Source: Stenotrophomonas oahuensis
GTDB lineage: Bacteria > Pseudomonadota > Gammaproteobacteria > Xanthomonadales > Xanthomonadaceae
Length of the DNA: 64,000 nt
Reading direction: 5' to 3'
Assembly: GCF_031834595.1 (NCBI RefSeq)
Contig: NZ_CP115541.1
Span: 930,001 to 994,000, forward strand
The notes under the pieces are model-generated. The model saw nothing but the letters and a program-made list of their open reading frames with translations, made no database searches and was not told where the DNA came from. Numbering within the stretch: the first letter of the stretch is position 1; each line of letters begins with the position of its first letter. Below are positions 18,052-27,749 of this stretch, one piece after another. A program made the position numbers and the translations under genes.

Positions 18052-18441
18052 ATGAATCTGCGTGATCTGTTCAACACGGTGGCGAAGAGGGCCGCGCGGG
18101 CAACCGGGCGGCCGTGGACGTTTCTGGCCGCCGTTGCCATCGTGGTGATCTGGGGCGTGACCGGTCCCGTATTCCAGTTCAACGACACCTGGCAGCTGGT
18201 CATCAATACCGGCACCACCATCATTACCTTTTTGATGGTGTTCCTCATCCAGCACACCCAGAACGCGGATGCCGCAGCCGTGCAGATCAAGCTGGATGAG
18301 CTGATCCGCGCGGTGGCTGAGGCCAACAATGAGCTGCTGGATCTGGAAGAGCTGGATGAGGACCGGCTGGAGCAGATCCGTCGCGAGTATGAGCAGATGG
18401 CGCAGGCGGCGCGCACGGCGCTGGAGAAGAAACGGACCTGA
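18052..18441 (+). CDS. Low-affinity iron permease family protein
   Basis: 129 residues with the family pattern: TGRPWTFLAAVAIVVIWGVTGP (helix 1), FNDTWQLVINTGTT, ITFLMVFLIQHTQN (helix 2), AAAVQIKLDELIRA and a C-terminal charged coiled coil. The family is named for a fungal low-affinity Fe/Cu permease, but transport by these two-helix bacterial members has not been shown. The ATG at 18052 was chosen; a GTG at 18040 is also possible. It is followed at once by a SMAG-like repeat. Confidence 0.85.
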   Translation: MNLRDLFNTVAKRAARATGRPWTFLAAVAIVVIWGVTGPVFQFNDTWQLVINTGTTIITFLMVFLIQHTQNADAAAVQIKLDELIRAVAEANNELLDLEELDEDRLEQIRREYEQMAQAARTALEKKRT

Positions 18442-18446
18442 CACCG

Positions 18447-18513
18447 GTAGTGACACGCCATGCGTGTCATCGCGGTGCCGGGTTCACCGAGGACACGCAT
18501 GGCGTGTCCCTAC
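18447..18513. repeat. SMAG-like palindrome, dimer
   Basis: GTAG + TGACACGCCATGCGTGTCA, a spacer, then GGACACGCATGGCGTGTCC + CTAC. It closely resembles 924-990. The terminal CTAC provides the stop codon (18510-18512) of the smeF-like gene on the minus strand. Confidence 0.85.
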
Positions 18514-19898
18514 ACCCCTCGCTCATGCCAACCACCGCCCAGCACCTTGTACAGCGCCACCTGGTTGGACTGCTGTGCCAGCTGCGTGCTGACCAGCGAC
18601 TGCCGCGCGCTGTACGCGGTACGACGCGCATCCAGCAGTGTCAGGAAGCTGTCCAACCCTGCGTCATAACGGGCCTGCGACAGGGTCTGCGCCTGCTCGG
18701 CCGCCGTCACCAGTGCCTGCTGCGCCTCCAACTGGTCATCCAGACTGTCATTGAGGGCCAGCGCGTCGGCCGCTTCGCGGAAGCCAGACTGGATCGCCTT
18801 CTCATACTGGGCCAGCGCGATATCGCGATTGGCATTGGCCACACCCAGACCTGCGCGCAGCTTGCCGCCCTGGAAGATCGGGATGCTGATCTGCGGCATG
18901 AAGCTCCACACCCGGGTACCGCTGTCGAACAGGCCGGACAGCTCGTCCGACGCCGACCCGATGCTCCCGGTCAGGCGGATGGACGGGAAGAACGCCGCAC
19001 GCGCCGCACCGATGTTGGCATTGGCCGCCAGCAGCAGGTGCTCGGCCGACATCACGTCGGGGCGGCGCAGCAGCACCTCGCCCGGAACGCCGGCCGGAAT
19101 GGCGCGTACAGCGGCCACGTCGAGCACCGCGCCGTCAGGCAAGGCACTGTCATCGACCGGCCCACCGGCCAACAGGGTCAGCGCGTTGCGGTCCTGCGCC
19201 ACCTGCCCCTGGTAACGGGCCACATCGGTTCGTGCGGTTTCAACCAGCGTCCGGGTCTGGCTGAGTTCCAGCGCCGACGCACCTCCCAGTTGGTGGCGCG
19301 CCTCGGTCAGACGCAGCGAGTCCTGGTGCGCGGCCAGGGTGTCCTGGGCGATGCGCAGCTGCTCGCGGTCCGCGCCCAGGGTCAGCCAGGCATTGGCCAC
19401 TTCGGCCACCAGCGACAGCTGCGCGCTGCGGCGATTGGCGGCTTCAGCGAAATACTGCTGCAGGGCCGCCTCACTCAGATTGCGCACGCGACCGAACAGG
19501 TCCAGCTCGAATTCGGCCACGCCCAGGTTGGCCGTGAACTGCTCGGCTACCGGTGCGTCGCCACCGGTGCGGGTCATCTGCCCCTGTGCGGCAATGGCCG
19601 GCACGCGGTCAGCACGCTGGATGCGGTACTGGGCGCGGGCCTTTTCAACGTTGAGCACGGCCACGCGCAGGTCACGGTTGTTGTCCAGCGCCTGGTCGAT
19701 GACGGTCTGCAGGCGTGCGTCGACGAAGTAGTCGCGCCAGCCGATGGCGTCGACCTCGACCGCCGGGGCGGTGGATGCGGTCGCCGGCCACTGCGACGGG
19801 ATCGCCGGGGCGACCTCGGTGCTGCGTGGCTGCAACATGCTGCAGCCGGAGGCGAGCAGAACAGCAAGAAGTGAAGTAGAAAGCATTGAAGACTTCAT
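18510..19898 (-). CDS. smeF: RND efflux outer-membrane lipoprotein (NodT family), SmeF-like
   Basis: 462 residues: lipobox (LLASGCSML), then the twofold-repeated outer-membrane efflux protein domain (blocks IDQALDNNRDLRVAVLNVE, VPAIAAQG and the second-half LRRPDVMSAEHLLLAANANIGAARAAFFPSIRL). It is a trimeric channel that carries drugs from the RND pump across the outer membrane. It is third gene of the smeDEF-like operon, 103 bp after the pump gene, with a 65-bp repeat in between. The stop codon lies inside the CTAC of a SMAG-like repeat, so the last residues (HERGV) abut the repeat. Confidence 0.9.
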   Translation of the reverse strand: MKSSMLSTSLLAVLLASGCSMLQPRSTEVAPAIPSQWPATASTAPAVEVDAIGWRDYFVDARLQTVIDQALDNNRDLRVAVLNVEKARAQYRIQRADRVPAIAAQGQMTRTGGDAPVAEQFTANLGVAEFELDLFGRVRNLSEAALQQYFAEAANRRSAQLSLVAEVANAWLTLGADREQLRIAQDTLAAHQDSLRLTEARHQLGGASALELSQTRTLVETARTDVARYQGQVAQDRNALTLLAGGPVDDSALPDGAVLDVAAVRAIPAGVPGEVLLRRPDVMSAEHLLLAANANIGAARAAFFPSIRLTGSIGSASDELSGLFDSGTRVWSFMPQISIPIFQGGKLRAGLGVANANRDIALAQYEKAIQSGFREAADALALNDSLDDQLEAQQALVTAAEQAQTLSQARYDAGLDSFLTLLDARRTAYSARQSLVSTQLAQQSNQVALYKVLGGGWHERGV

Positions 19899-19932
19899 TG
19901 TGCTTTTCCATCCCGAAAAGGGCACGTAGCCC

Positions 19933-19998
19933 GTCTGGAGAAGAGCCCCCTTCATGTTGAAGGGGGCGCGCCGAAGGCGGGGGATTAGGTGGAATGCG
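19933..19998 (+). repeat. 65-bp palindromic repeat, copy 3
   Basis: GTCTGGAGAAGAGCCCCC, TTCATGTTGAA, a G-run, GCGCGCCGAAGGCGGGGG, ATTAGG, GGAATGCG. It lies between the smeE and smeF genes, inside the operon transcript, where its hairpin could affect the downstream message. Confidence 0.8.
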
Positions 19999-20001
19999 TG
20001 G

Positions 20002-23000
20002 TCAACCGGCGCGCAGACGCCGGTTGAAGAGCTTCTGCACGACTACGAAGAACAAGGGAATGAAGAACACACCGAGCAGCGTGCCCACCACCATGCCACC
20101 CAGCACACCGGTACCGATCGCACGCTGTGCGCCGGAACCCGCACCCGAGGCAATCGCCAACGGCAGCACGCCCAGGCCGAACGCCAGCGAGGTCATGATG
20201 ATCGGGCGCAGACGGTCGCGAACTGCATGCATGGTGGCCTCGATCAGGCCGACGCCCTTCTCCAGGTTCTCCTTGGCGAACTCCACGATCAGGATCGCGT
20301 TCTTGCTGGTCAGGCCCACCGTGGTCAGCATCGCCACCTGGAAGTAGATGTCGCGCTCCATGCCGCGGAAGGTGTTGGCCAGCACCGCGCCGAGAATGCC
20401 CAGCGGAGCCACCAGCAGCACCGAGGTTGGCACGCTCCAGCTTTCATACAGCGCAGCAAGACACAGGAACACAATCAGCAGCGACAAGGTGTACAGCAGC
20501 GGGGTCTGCGAACCGGCCTGGCGTTCCTGGTAGGACAGCGCGGTCCACTCGATCTCGAAGCCCGGCGGCAGGTCCTTGGCGATGCGCTCGATCTCGTTCA
20601 TCGCATCGCCCGAGGCCACGCCGGACGCGGGCTCGCCCTGGATTTCCATCGCCGACACACCGTTGTAGCGTTCCAGACGCGGCGAACCGTAATCCCAGCG
20701 CTTGGAGGCGAAGGCACTGAACGGCACCATCTCACCGGCAGTGTTCTTCACCGACCAGACGTTGAAGTCGTCCGGGTTCATACGGAAATCGGCATCGGAC
20801 TGCACATACACGCGCTTGACCCGGCCACGGTCGATGAAGTCATCGATGTAGCTGCTGCCCCATGCGGTGGCCAGGGTGTTGTTGATCGAGCTGATCGACA
20901 GCCCCAGTGCATTGGCCTTCTCGACGTCCACGTCGATGCGCAGCTGCGGCGTATCTTCCTGGCCGTTCGGACGCACGTTGGCCAGCAGCTTGCTCTGGCC
21001 GGCGGCCCCGAGCAGCTGGTTACGCGCGTTCAACAACGCCTCGTGACCCTGCCCGCTGTTGTCCTTCAGGAAGAAGGTGTAACCCGAACCGATACCCAGC
21101 TCCGGCATCGCCGGCGGCGGGAAGGCGAAGATGAAGGCGTCCTTGATCCCGCCCAGTGCGGCCATGGCACGGCCGGTGATCGGACCCACACCCTGGTCGG
21201 CGTCACGGTCCTTCCAGTCCTTGAGCTTGACGAAGGCCATGCCGGCGTTCTGACCCATACCGGCAAAACTGAAGCCCTGCACCGCGAAGATCGACTCGAC
21301 GGCTTCGGTTTCATTCTTCAGGAAGTGATCTTCCAGCTTGCTCATCGCCTCCAGCGTGCGTTCCTGGGTGGCACCGACCGGGGTCTGTACCAGCGCCATC
21401 AGGATGCCCTGGTCTTCATTGGGCAGGAACGAACTGGGCAGACGGGCAAACAGCACGCCCATCACCAGCGCCAGTGCGGCGAACACGGCCATGAAGCGGC
21501 CCGGACGCGCAATGATGCCCTTGACGCCGCGCTGGTAGGTTTCGCTGGAGCGGTCGAAGCCACGGTTGAAACCATTGAAGAAGCGACCGGCCCAGCCCTT
21601 GTGCGCGACGTGATGTTCGCCCTTCTTCAGCGGCTTGAGCATGGTGGCGCACAGCGCCGGAGTCAGCACGATGGCGACCAGCACCGACAGCGCCATGGCT
21701 GACACAATCGTGGCCGAGAACTGCCGGTAGATCACGCCGGTGGAGCCGGTCATGAAGGCCATCGGCACGAACACCGCCGACAGCACCAGGCCGATACCGA
21801 CCAGCGCGCCGGTGATCTGGCTCATCGACTTGCGGGTGGCCTCCAGCGGCGACAGCCCCTCTTCGGACATGATGCGCTCGACGTTCTCCACCACCACGAT
21901 GGCATCGTCGACCAGCAGGCCGATTGCCAGCACCATGGCGAACATGGTCAGCATGTTGATCGAGAAGCCCAGCGCGGCCAGCACACCGAAGGTACCCAAC
22001 AGCACCACCGGCACTGCGATGGTCGGAATCAGGGTGGCGCGGAAGTTCTGCAGGAACAGATACATCACCACGAACACCAGCACGATCGCTTCGATCAGGG
22101 TCTTGATCACGCCCTTGATCGAGACCTGCACGAACGGGGTGGTGTCATACGGCACCACGGTTTCCAGCCCGGCCGGGAAGTTCGCCTTCATGTCGTCCAG
22201 CGCCGCCCGCACGCCATTGGCGGTATCCAGCGCATTCGCGCCGGTGGCCAGGGTGATCGCGATACCAGTGGACGGCTTGCCGTTGTAACGGGTGACGAAG
22301 TCGTAGCTTTCCGCACCCAGCTCGACCCGGGCGACGTCGCCCAGGCGCAGTTCGCTGCCGTCGGTGCCCCCGCGGACCAGGATGTTGCGGAACTGTTCCG
22401 GGGTCTGCAGGCGGTCCTGTGCGTTGATGGTGGCGTTGAGCTGCTGGCCCTTCACCGACGGTGCACCGCCCAGCTGGCCGATGGCCACCTGTGCGTTCTG
22501 TGCGGTGATCGCGGCGGTGACTTCATCCACCGACAGCTTGTAGGTGTGCAGCTTGTTCGGGTCCAGCCAGATGCGCATGGCGTACTTGCCACCGAACACC
22601 TGGATGTTGCCCACGCCCGGCACGCGGCTGAGCGTATCGACGATGTTGGAGCCCACGTAGTCGGCGATGTCATTGGCGTCCATGCTGCCGTCGTTGGACA
22701 CGAAGCCGATCACCTGCAGGAAGCCGCTGCTCGACTTGGCCACGTTGATGCCCTGCCGCTGGACTTCCTGCGGCAGCAGCGGCATGGCCAGCTGCAGCTT
22801 GTTCTGCACCTGCACCTGGGCGATATCCGGGTCGGTGCCGGCCTCGAAGGTCAGGGTGATGGTGGCCATGCCATTGGCCGAACTGTTGGACGAGAAGTAG
22901 ATCAGGCCATCGATGCCCTTCATGTTCTGCTCGATGATCTGGGTCACCGAGTCTTCCACCACCTTGGCCGACGCACCCGGGTAGGTGGCGCTGATCTCGA

Positions 23001-23127
23001 CGGCAGGGGGTGCCACTTCCGGGTACATCGACACGGGCAGCTTCACCACCGCCAGCGCACCGGCCAGCATGATGATGATCGCGATCACCCACGCGAAGAT
23101 GGGTCGATCAATGAAAAAACGAGCCAT
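20002..23127 (-). CDS. smeE: RND multidrug efflux pump, SmeE-like (HAE1/AcrB family)
   Basis: 1041 residues, close to the normal length of AcrB-type pumps. Start [14 protein letters not shown], twelve-helix architecture with two large periplasmic loops. The proton-relay pair Asp-Asp is in [16 protein letters not shown] and family blocks such as PVAQYP-like [11 protein letters not shown] and the C-terminal [14 protein letters not shown] are present. It exports a broad set of drugs using the proton gradient, with the adaptor (12 bp upstream) and the outer-membrane channel downstream. Divergent TetR control plus the attached outer-membrane gene fits SmeDEF among the known S. maltophilia pumps. 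Confidence 0.93.
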   Translation of the reverse strand: MARFFIDRPIFAWVIAIIIMLAGALAVVKLPVSMYPEVAPPAVEISATYPGASAKVVEDSVTQIIEQNMKGIDGLIYFSSNSSANGMATITLTFEAGTDPDIAQVQVQNKLQLAMPLLPQEVQRQGINVAKSSSGFLQVIGFVSNDGSMDANDIADYVGSNIVDTLSRVPGVGNIQVFGGKYAMRIWLDPNKLHTYKLSVDEVTAAITAQNAQVAIGQLGGAPSVKGQQLNATINAQDRLQTPEQFRNILVRGGTDGSELRLGDVARVELGAESYDFVTRYNGKPSTGIAITLATGANALDTANGVRAALDDMKANFPAGLETVVPYDTTPFVQVSIKGVIKTLIEAIVLVFVVMYLFLQNFRATLIPTIAVPVVLLGTFGVLAALGFSINMLTMFAMVLAIGLLVDDAIVVVENVERIMSEEGLSPLEATRKSMSQITGALVGIGLVLSAVFVPMAFMTGSTGVIYRQFSATIVSAMALSVLVAIVLTPALCATMLKPLKKGEHHVAHKGWAGRFFNGFNRGFDRSSETYQRGVKGIIARPGRFMAVFAALALVMGVLFARLPSSFLPNEDQGILMALVQTPVGATQERTLEAMSKLEDHFLKNETEAVESIFAVQGFSFAGMGQNAGMAFVKLKDWKDRDADQGVGPITGRAMAALGGIKDAFIFAFPPPAMPELGIGSGYTFFLKDNSGQGHEALLNARNQLLGAAGQSKLLANVRPNGQEDTPQLRIDVDVEKANALGLSISSINNTLATAWGSSYIDDFIDRGRVKRVYVQSDADFRMNPDDFNVWSVKNTAGEMVPFSAFASKRWDYGSPRLERYNGVSAMEIQGEPASGVASGDAMNEIERIAKDLPPGFEIEWTALSYQERQAGSQTPLLYTLSLLIVFLCLAALYESWSVPTSVLLVAPLGILGAVLANTFRGMERDIYFQVAMLTTVGLTSKNAILIVEFAKENLEKGVGLIEATMHAVRDRLRPIIMTSLAFGLGVLPLAIASGAGSGAQRAIGTGVLGGMVVGTLLGVFFIPLFFVVVQKLFNRRLRAG

Positions 23128-23139
23128 GGAATTCTCCGC

Positions 23140-24309
23140 TTACTGCTTGCCGGCGGCGGCAGCTGCCGGCGCAGCCGGAGCTGCGCCCTTCTCGGTGGCC
23201 TGCACGGGCATGCCCGGCTGGATCTTCTGCAGGCCTTCGACGATGACCTTGTCGCCTGGCTGCAGGCCGTCTTCGACCAGCCACTTGTCGGCCAGTGCAC
23301 GGCTGACCTTGACCGGGCGGACTTCCACCTTGTTGTCCTTGCCGACCACCATGGCGGTGGTGTCGCCCTTGGCATCGCGGGCAATGCCCTGCATCGGCAC
23401 CAGCAGCGCGTTTTCACGCACGCCACTGCCGACCACGGCACGCACGTACATGCCCGGCATCAGCACCTGGTCGGGGTTGTCGACCTTCACCCGCAGCGCG
23501 TAGCTGCCGGTGCTGGGATCAACGCTGACTTCGGAGAACTCCAGCGTGCCCTTGTGCGAGAACTCGCTGCCGTCTTCGAGCAGGATGGTCACCGGCAGGG
23601 TCTGGTTGTCCTTGAGGCGACCGGCGGCCAGCTCACGGCGCAGTTCCAGCAGTTCGGCGGCGGACTGGGTCAGGTCGACGTAGATCGGATCGAGCTGCTG
23701 CACAGTGGCCAGCGCGTCAGCCTGACCGGCGCTGACCAGCGCGCCCTGGGTGACACTGGACTTGCCGATGCGGCCGGCGATCGGCGCGGTGATCCGGGCA
23801 TAGCCGAGGGTGACATTGGCGGCGTCCAGCGAGGCCTTGGCAGCACCGACGTCAGCGTCGGCCTGCTTCTGCGCGGCGACGGCGTTTTCCAGGTCCTGCT
23901 GGCTGACCGCATCGACCTTGGCCAGCTCGGTGATGCGCTTGGCGCTCAGGCGCGCGGCGTTGGCGGTGGCCTCGGCACGGACCAACTGGGCGCGGGCGCT
24001 GTTGGCCTGGGCGCGGTAGCTGGCGTCATCGATCTGGTACAGGGGCTGGCCGGCCGTGACCAGGCCGCCTTCGGTGAACAGGCGCTTGGCCACGATACCG
24101 CTGACCTGGGGGCGCACTTCGGCGACCAGGAAGGCGTTGGTGCGGCCGGGCAGTTCGCGGGTCAGGCCGACCTGCTCGCTCTTGAGGGTGGCAACGGTGA
24201 CCTGGCCGGGGCCGCCCTGCTGGCCTTCCTGCTCACCGCCGCCACAGGCGGACAGACTCAGGGCGACCGCCAGGGACAGCGCGACGTAACGATAACGGGT
24301 GGATGACAT
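23140..24309 (-). CDS. smeD: RND efflux periplasmic adaptor, SmeD-like
   Basis: 389 residues. Lipoprotein signal (LSLSACGGGE), then the membrane-fusion layout: beta-barrel and lipoyl half (LPGRTNAFLVAEVRPQVSG), an alpha hairpin (YRAQANSARAQLVRAEATANA ... LENAVAAQKQADADVGAAK), second lipoyl half (ARITAPIAGRIGKSSV) and the membrane-proximal domain. It links the inner-membrane pump to the outer-membrane channel. It is first of the operon, so its promoter must lie in 24310-24542 together with the SmeT operator. ATG at 24309 fits; the longer frame would need TTG. Confidence 0.92.
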   Translation of the reverse strand: MSSTRYRYVALSLAVALSLSACGGGEQEGQQGGPGQVTVATLKSEQVGLTRELPGRTNAFLVAEVRPQVSGIVAKRLFTEGGLVTAGQPLYQIDDASYRAQANSARAQLVRAEATANAARLSAKRITELAKVDAVSQQDLENAVAAQKQADADVGAAKASLDAANVTLGYARITAPIAGRIGKSSVTQGALVSAGQADALATVQQLDPIYVDLTQSAAELLELRRELAAGRLKDNQTLPVTILLEDGSEFSHKGTLEFSEVSVDPSTGSYALRVKVDNPDQVLMPGMYVRAVVGSGVRENALLVPMQGIARDAKGDTTAMVVGKDNKVEVRPVKVSRALADKWLVEDGLQPGDKVIVEGLQKIQPGMPVQATEKGAAPAAPAAAAAGKQ

Positions 24310-24463
24310 GGTGGGGGCTCGCAGCAATCAGAAAAGGAAGGGGCCGGTCTGGGCTCGACGTGCCAGGGCGCGTCAGAACGACAGCTGGACCGCAAAAGGT
24401 TCGAATCACCCGCCGGGCCCGCTCTCGTGAAAACGGGCAGACCTCACCGAGGATCAGTGGGGC

Positions 24464-24497
24464 GTAAATATACATACATGCATGTTTGTTTGTAAAC
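24464..24497. promoter_or_regulatory. putative SmeT operator between smeT and smeD
   Basis: AT-rich pseudopalindrome centred on CATG|CATG (between 24480 and 24481): the 17-bp arms GTAAATATACATACATG and CATGTTTGTTTGTAAAC match at 12 of 17 positions after inversion. It is the only AT-rich block in the 233-bp divergent region. SmeT is known to bind a pseudopalindrome of this general type covering both promoters. TACAAT at 24501-24506 could be the smeT -10. Confidence 0.75.
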
Positions 24498-24542
24498 GGG
24501 TACAATTCAGGCCGGTTTCATCCAGCACGTGCACAGAGCGCA

Positions 24543-25211
24543 ATGGCCAGAAAAACCAAAGAAGAGGCCATGGCCACCCGCGAGGGCATCCTCGACGCGG
24601 CCCAGGCCTGTTTCCATGAGTTCGGGGTTGCCGGCACCAGCCTGGCGATGATCGGCGAGCGTGCGGGTTACACCCGGGGCGCGGTGTACTGGCACTTCAA
24701 GAACAAGACCGAAGTGCTGACGGCGATGATCGACCGCGAGCGCATTCCGTTCATCGAGCGTCTGCGCCGCACGGCGTCCTCCAAGCGCACGACGCCGGTA
24801 CTGGACCTGCGCTCGGCGCTGCTGGTGTCGTTCCAGGAGATTTCCGAAGACGAGCGCCTGCGCAACATGCTGGAAATCATGCTGCGCAACGATCTTTCGG
24901 TGGAAAGCCAGGCCATGCAGGAGATGCAGCGGGAGATGTCGCGCGAGGAGCTGGCGATCATCGGCGCGGCGATGCAGCGCGCGCGCGACCTGGGACAGTT
25001 GCGTCCGAACGCGGACGTGGACACGGTGGCGCGCATCATCAGCACCAGCCTGACCGGCGTACTGTACAGCGCGATGCTGGAACCAGAGCTGTTCGACCTG
25101 CAGCGCGATGGTGCCGAAACACTCGATGCGATCTTCAGCGCCTTCGTGCTGCCGGGCGTGTTCGTACCGGGCTCGCCGCCGGAAGCCTTGCCGACTGAGG
25201 ACGAGGCGTAA
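24543..25211 (+). CDS. smeT: TetR-family repressor of the efflux operon, SmeT-like
   Basis: 222 residues. The N-terminal helix-turn-helix domain starts MARKTKEEAMATREGILDAA and includes the recognition region GERAGYTRGAVYWHFKNKTEVL, as in AcrR/TtgR/SmeT repressors. The C-terminal helical domain (LLVSFQEISEDERLRNMLEIML) would bind drugs and release DNA. It is divergent from smeDEF with the pseudopalindromic operator between. The start at 24543 was selected by family N-terminus. Loss of function of such repressors raises pump expression; this copy looks intact. Confidence 0.9.
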   Translation: MARKTKEEAMATREGILDAAQACFHEFGVAGTSLAMIGERAGYTRGAVYWHFKNKTEVLTAMIDRERIPFIERLRRTASSKRTTPVLDLRSALLVSFQEISEDERLRNMLEIMLRNDLSVESQAMQEMQREMSREELAIIGAAMQRARDLGQLRPNADVDTVARIISTSLTGVLYSAMLEPELFDLQRDGAETLDAIFSAFVLPGVFVPGSPPEALPTEDEA

Positions 25212-25254
25212 CACCCTCTTCTCCTGCTGCTGGTTGCGATTGCAATCACTGCGC

Positions 25255-25274
25255 GTCGCCGGGCTTTGCCCGGC
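25255..25274. repeat. SMAG-like palindrome, diverged
   Basis: GTCGCCGGGCTTTGCCCGGC; the GTAG end has become GTCG. It is the left outer boundary of the symmetric region. Confidence 0.5.
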
Positions 25275-25323
25275 TGCTGTTGGTTTTGGGCGAACAGCCG
25301 GTGGTTCATGGTATCTCTGGTCT

Positions 25324-25428
25324 GGCGGTTCGGGATGGGCGTTCCGGGGGACGGCGCAAGTACGTCCATGTAGCCTCGATCGCCGCATCCATGCGGCTCA
25401 CGCCCCCTCCAGCCCACCCCGAACCGCC
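25324..25428 (+). repeat. cruciform element A
   Basis: The outer arms are GGCGGTTCGGGATGGGC (left) and GCCCACCCCGAACCGCC (right, ending 25428). The loop holds GTACGTCCATGTAGCCTCG and a small CCGCATCCATGCGG hairpin. It aligns with the reverse complement of element B, with many differences. Confidence 0.7.
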
Positions 25429-25594
25429 ATCGACAGTGCGTCGGTGGCCATCGAAGATCAAAACCCGTTCGCGGTCCCGGTGGGACCGGTCGACAGACGA
25501 TCGCCGTGATATTCCCAACATCCGGGAACGCATAGTCCCAAATCGACATCGCCGTTGATCTGGCATTTCCCATTGGCCACCGACCAACTGTCTG

Positions 25595-25700
25595 GGGCGT
25601 GCCGGGGTGGGTTTGCGGGACCGTCAAAAACATGGATGTTTTTGACGAGCCTCCAAGGATGGATTCACGGCGTGTCCCGCAAACCCACCCCGGCACGCCC
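25595..25700 (-). repeat. cruciform element B
   Basis: Perfect 27-bp inverted arms (25595-25621 and 25674-25700; GGGCGTGCC...GCGGGAC and its complement). They enclose a perfect 12-bp hairpin CGTCAAAAACAT-GG-ATGTTTTTGACG (25622-25647) and, read on the minus strand, ACGCCGTGAATCCATCCTTG followed by GAGGCTCG, resembling intergenic repeats common in Xanthomonadaceae. Confidence 0.85.
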
Positions 25701-25746
25701 AAACACGGAAACCAGTGACCCCCGGCTGTTCGCCAAAATGCATGAA

Positions 25747-25768
25747 GCCGGGCATAGCCCGGCTCCAC
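25747..25768. repeat. SMAG-like palindrome, diverged
   Basis: GCCGGGCATAGCCCGGC followed by TCCAC (CTAC changed to CCAC). It forms the right outer boundary of the symmetric region, 26 bp from the hslU stop. Confidence 0.6.
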
Positions 25769-25794
25769 GCAACAAGCGCAATTGCAGCTGTCAG

Positions 25795-27168
25795 TTACAG
25801 GATGTACCGGCTCAGGTCCGGGTCCTTGACCAGCTCGCCCAGGTGCTTGTCCACGTAGGCGGCATCGATGGCGATGGTTTCGCCGTCGCGGTCCGGAGCC
25901 TCGTAGCTCAGCGAATCCAGCAGGCGCTCGAGTACCGTGTGTAAACGGCGGGCACCGATGTTTTCCTGGCGCTCGTTGACCTGGAAGGCAATCTCGGCCA
26001 GACGATCGACCGCATCGGTAGTGAAGTTCACCGACACGCCTTCAGTCTGCAGCAGTGCTTCGTACTGCTTGGTCAGTGCCGCCTTCGGCTCGGTCAGGAT
26101 GCGGACGAAATCCTGCTTGCTCAGTGCACCCAGCTCCACCCGGATCGGGAAACGACCCTGCAGTTCCGGAATCAGGTCGCTCGGCTTGGCCAGGTGGAAC
26201 GCGCCCGAGGCAATGAACAGGATATGGTCGGTCTTGATCGTGCCGTACTTGGTCGATACGTTCGAACCCTCCACCAGCGGCAGCAGATCGCGCTGCACGC
26301 CTTCGCGCGAGACATCGCCGCCACCGACGTTGTCGCCGCGCTTGGCCACCTTGTCGATTTCGTCGATGAACACGATACCGTGCTGCTCGCACGCTTCAAT
26401 CGCGGCGGTACGGATGTCGTCTTCATTGACCAGCTTGCCGGCCTCTTCTTCCACCAGCAGCGGGCGCGCGGCCTTGATCGTCAGCGTGCGCTTCTGTGCC
26501 TTGCCACCGCCCAGGTTGGAGAACATCTGGCGCAGCTGCTGGCCCATTTCCTCCATGCCCGGCGGGGTCATGATGTCCATGCTCACGTTCGCGGCCAGGT
26601 CCAGCTCGATCTCGCGCTCGTCCAGCTCGCCATTGCGCAGCATGCGGCGGAACTTGATGCGGGTCTCGTTGTCCTGCGACGACGGCTCGTTACGTGCGGC
26701 TTCCGGATCGAAGCCGATGCCACCGCTGCGGCGTGGCAGCAGCGCGTCCAGGATGCGGTCTTCGGCGCGCTCTTCAGCCTGGGTACGCACGCGGACCTTG
26801 GCCTGCTCGCGGTACAGCTTGACCGCGGTGTCGGCGAGGTCTCGGATGATCTGCTCGACGTCCTTGCCCACGTAGCCCACTTCGGTGAAGCGGGTGGCTT
26901 CCACTTTTACAAACGGCGCGTTGGCCAGCGTAGCCAGACGACGTGCGATCTCGGTCTTGCCGACGCCGGTGGGGCCGATCATCAGGATGTTCTTCGGCAT
27001 CACTTCATTGCGCAGCGCATCCGCGAGCTGCATGCGCCGCCAGCGGTTGCGCAGCGCGATCGCGACCGCACGCTTGGCGTCGTGCTGGCCGACGATGTGA
27101 CGATCCAGTTCCTGCACGATTTCGCGCGGGGTCATGGTCGACGAGGAGGAATCATGGGAATGCGGCAT
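25795..27168 (-). CDS. hslU: ATP-dependent protease ATPase subunit HslU
   Basis: 457-residue AAA+ unfoldase that feeds substrates to HslV. Walker [16 protein letters not shown], Walker [13 protein letters not shown], the intermediate domain between them, sensor/arginine-finger regions and the conserved C-terminal DLSRYIL tail that inserts into HslV. The ATG at 27168 is preceded by GAGGAG, encoded by the end of hslV; an internal ATG (27135, MTPREIV) matches the E. coli N-terminus but lacks a ribosome site. The gene overlaps or abuts hslV by a few bases. Confidence 0.97.
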   Translation of the reverse strand: MPHSHDSSSSTMTPREIVQELDRHIVGQHDAKRAVAIALRNRWRRMQLADALRNEVMPKNILMIGPTGVGKTEIARRLATLANAPFVKVEATRFTEVGYVGKDVEQIIRDLADTAVKLYREQAKVRVRTQAEERAEDRILDALLPRRSGGIGFDPEAARNEPSSQDNETRIKFRRMLRNGELDEREIELDLAANVSMDIMTPPGMEEMGQQLRQMFSNLGGGKAQKRTLTIKAARPLLVEEEAGKLVNEDDIRTAAIEACEQHGIVFIDEIDKVAKRGDNVGGGDVSREGVQRDLLPLVEGSNVSTKYGTIKTDHILFIASGAFHLAKPSDLIPELQGRFPIRVELGALSKQDFVRILTEPKAALTKQYEALLQTEGVSVNFTTDAVDRLAEIAFQVNERQENIGARRLHTVLERLLDSLSYEAPDRDGETIAIDAAYVDKHLGELVKDPDLSRYIL

Positions 27169-27170
27169 GC

Positions 27171-27722
27171 TCAAAGCTCCTCAACGACAACGTTGCGGTT
27201 GGTGTAGATGCAGATGTCGCCCGCGATATTGATCGCCTCGCTGGCAATCGTGCGTGCGTCCAGTTCGGTATGCGCCATCAGCGCACGTGCAGCCGACAAC
27301 GCGTACGAACCGCCGGAGCCGATCGCGATGATGCCGTCTTCCGGCTCGATCACATCGCCGGTGCCGCTGATGATCAGCGAGGTTTCCTTGTCGGCCACGG
27401 CCAGCAGCGCCTCGAGCTTGCCGAGGCGGCGCTCGGTGCGCCAGTCCTTGGCCAGCTCCACCGCCGCGCGGGTCAGCTGACCATGCTTCTCCAGCTTGGC
27501 TTCAAACAACTCGAACAGGGTGAAGGCGTCGGCGGCAGCGCCGGCGAAACCTGCCAGCACCTGGCCGTCACGGCCGAGGCGGCGCACCTTGCGCGCGTTG
27601 CTCTTCATCACGGTGTGGCCCAGCGTGACCTGGCCGTCGCCGGCAATGGCCACGTGCTCGCCGCGACGGACGCAGACGATGGTGGTGGCGTGGAATACGG
27701 TGGGGTTCTGACTGGGGTCCAT
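27171..27722 (-). CDS. hslV: ATP-dependent protease subunit HslV
   Basis: 183 residues, proteasome-beta-like peptidase. The catalytic N-terminal threonine block TTIVCVRRG begins at Thr13, not right after the initiator Met: twelve residues ([12 protein letters not shown]) precede it and no start codon lies closer. The precursor must be cut between Ala12 and Thr13 to be active. The rest ([40 protein letters not shown]) is standard. A GGAGG site and a sigma-32-like promoter lie upstream. Confidence 0.95.
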   Translation of the reverse strand: MDPSQNPTVFHATTIVCVRRGEHVAIAGDGQVTLGHTVMKSNARKVRRLGRDGQVLAGFAGAAADAFTLFELFEAKLEKHGQLTRAAVELAKDWRTERRLGKLEALLAVADKETSLIISGTGDVIEPEDGIIAIGSGGSYALSAARALMAHTELDARTIASEAINIAGDICIYTNRNVVVEEL

Positions 27723-27749
27723 GGAGCCTCCGGGGTGACAAAGACTGAG

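Larger units (their letters stand above)
25212..25794. other. 583-bp non-coding region with two inverted cruciform elements
   Basis: Between smeT and hslU no coding frame with family likeness is seen. The region is symmetric at several scales: SMAG-like hairpins at each end (25255-25274 and 25747-25768), matching flanks TTTTGGGCGAACAGCCGG on the left and CCGGCTGTTCGCCAAAA on the right, and two related cruciform elements inside (25324-25428 and 25595-25700) in opposite orientation. Confidence 0.8.
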
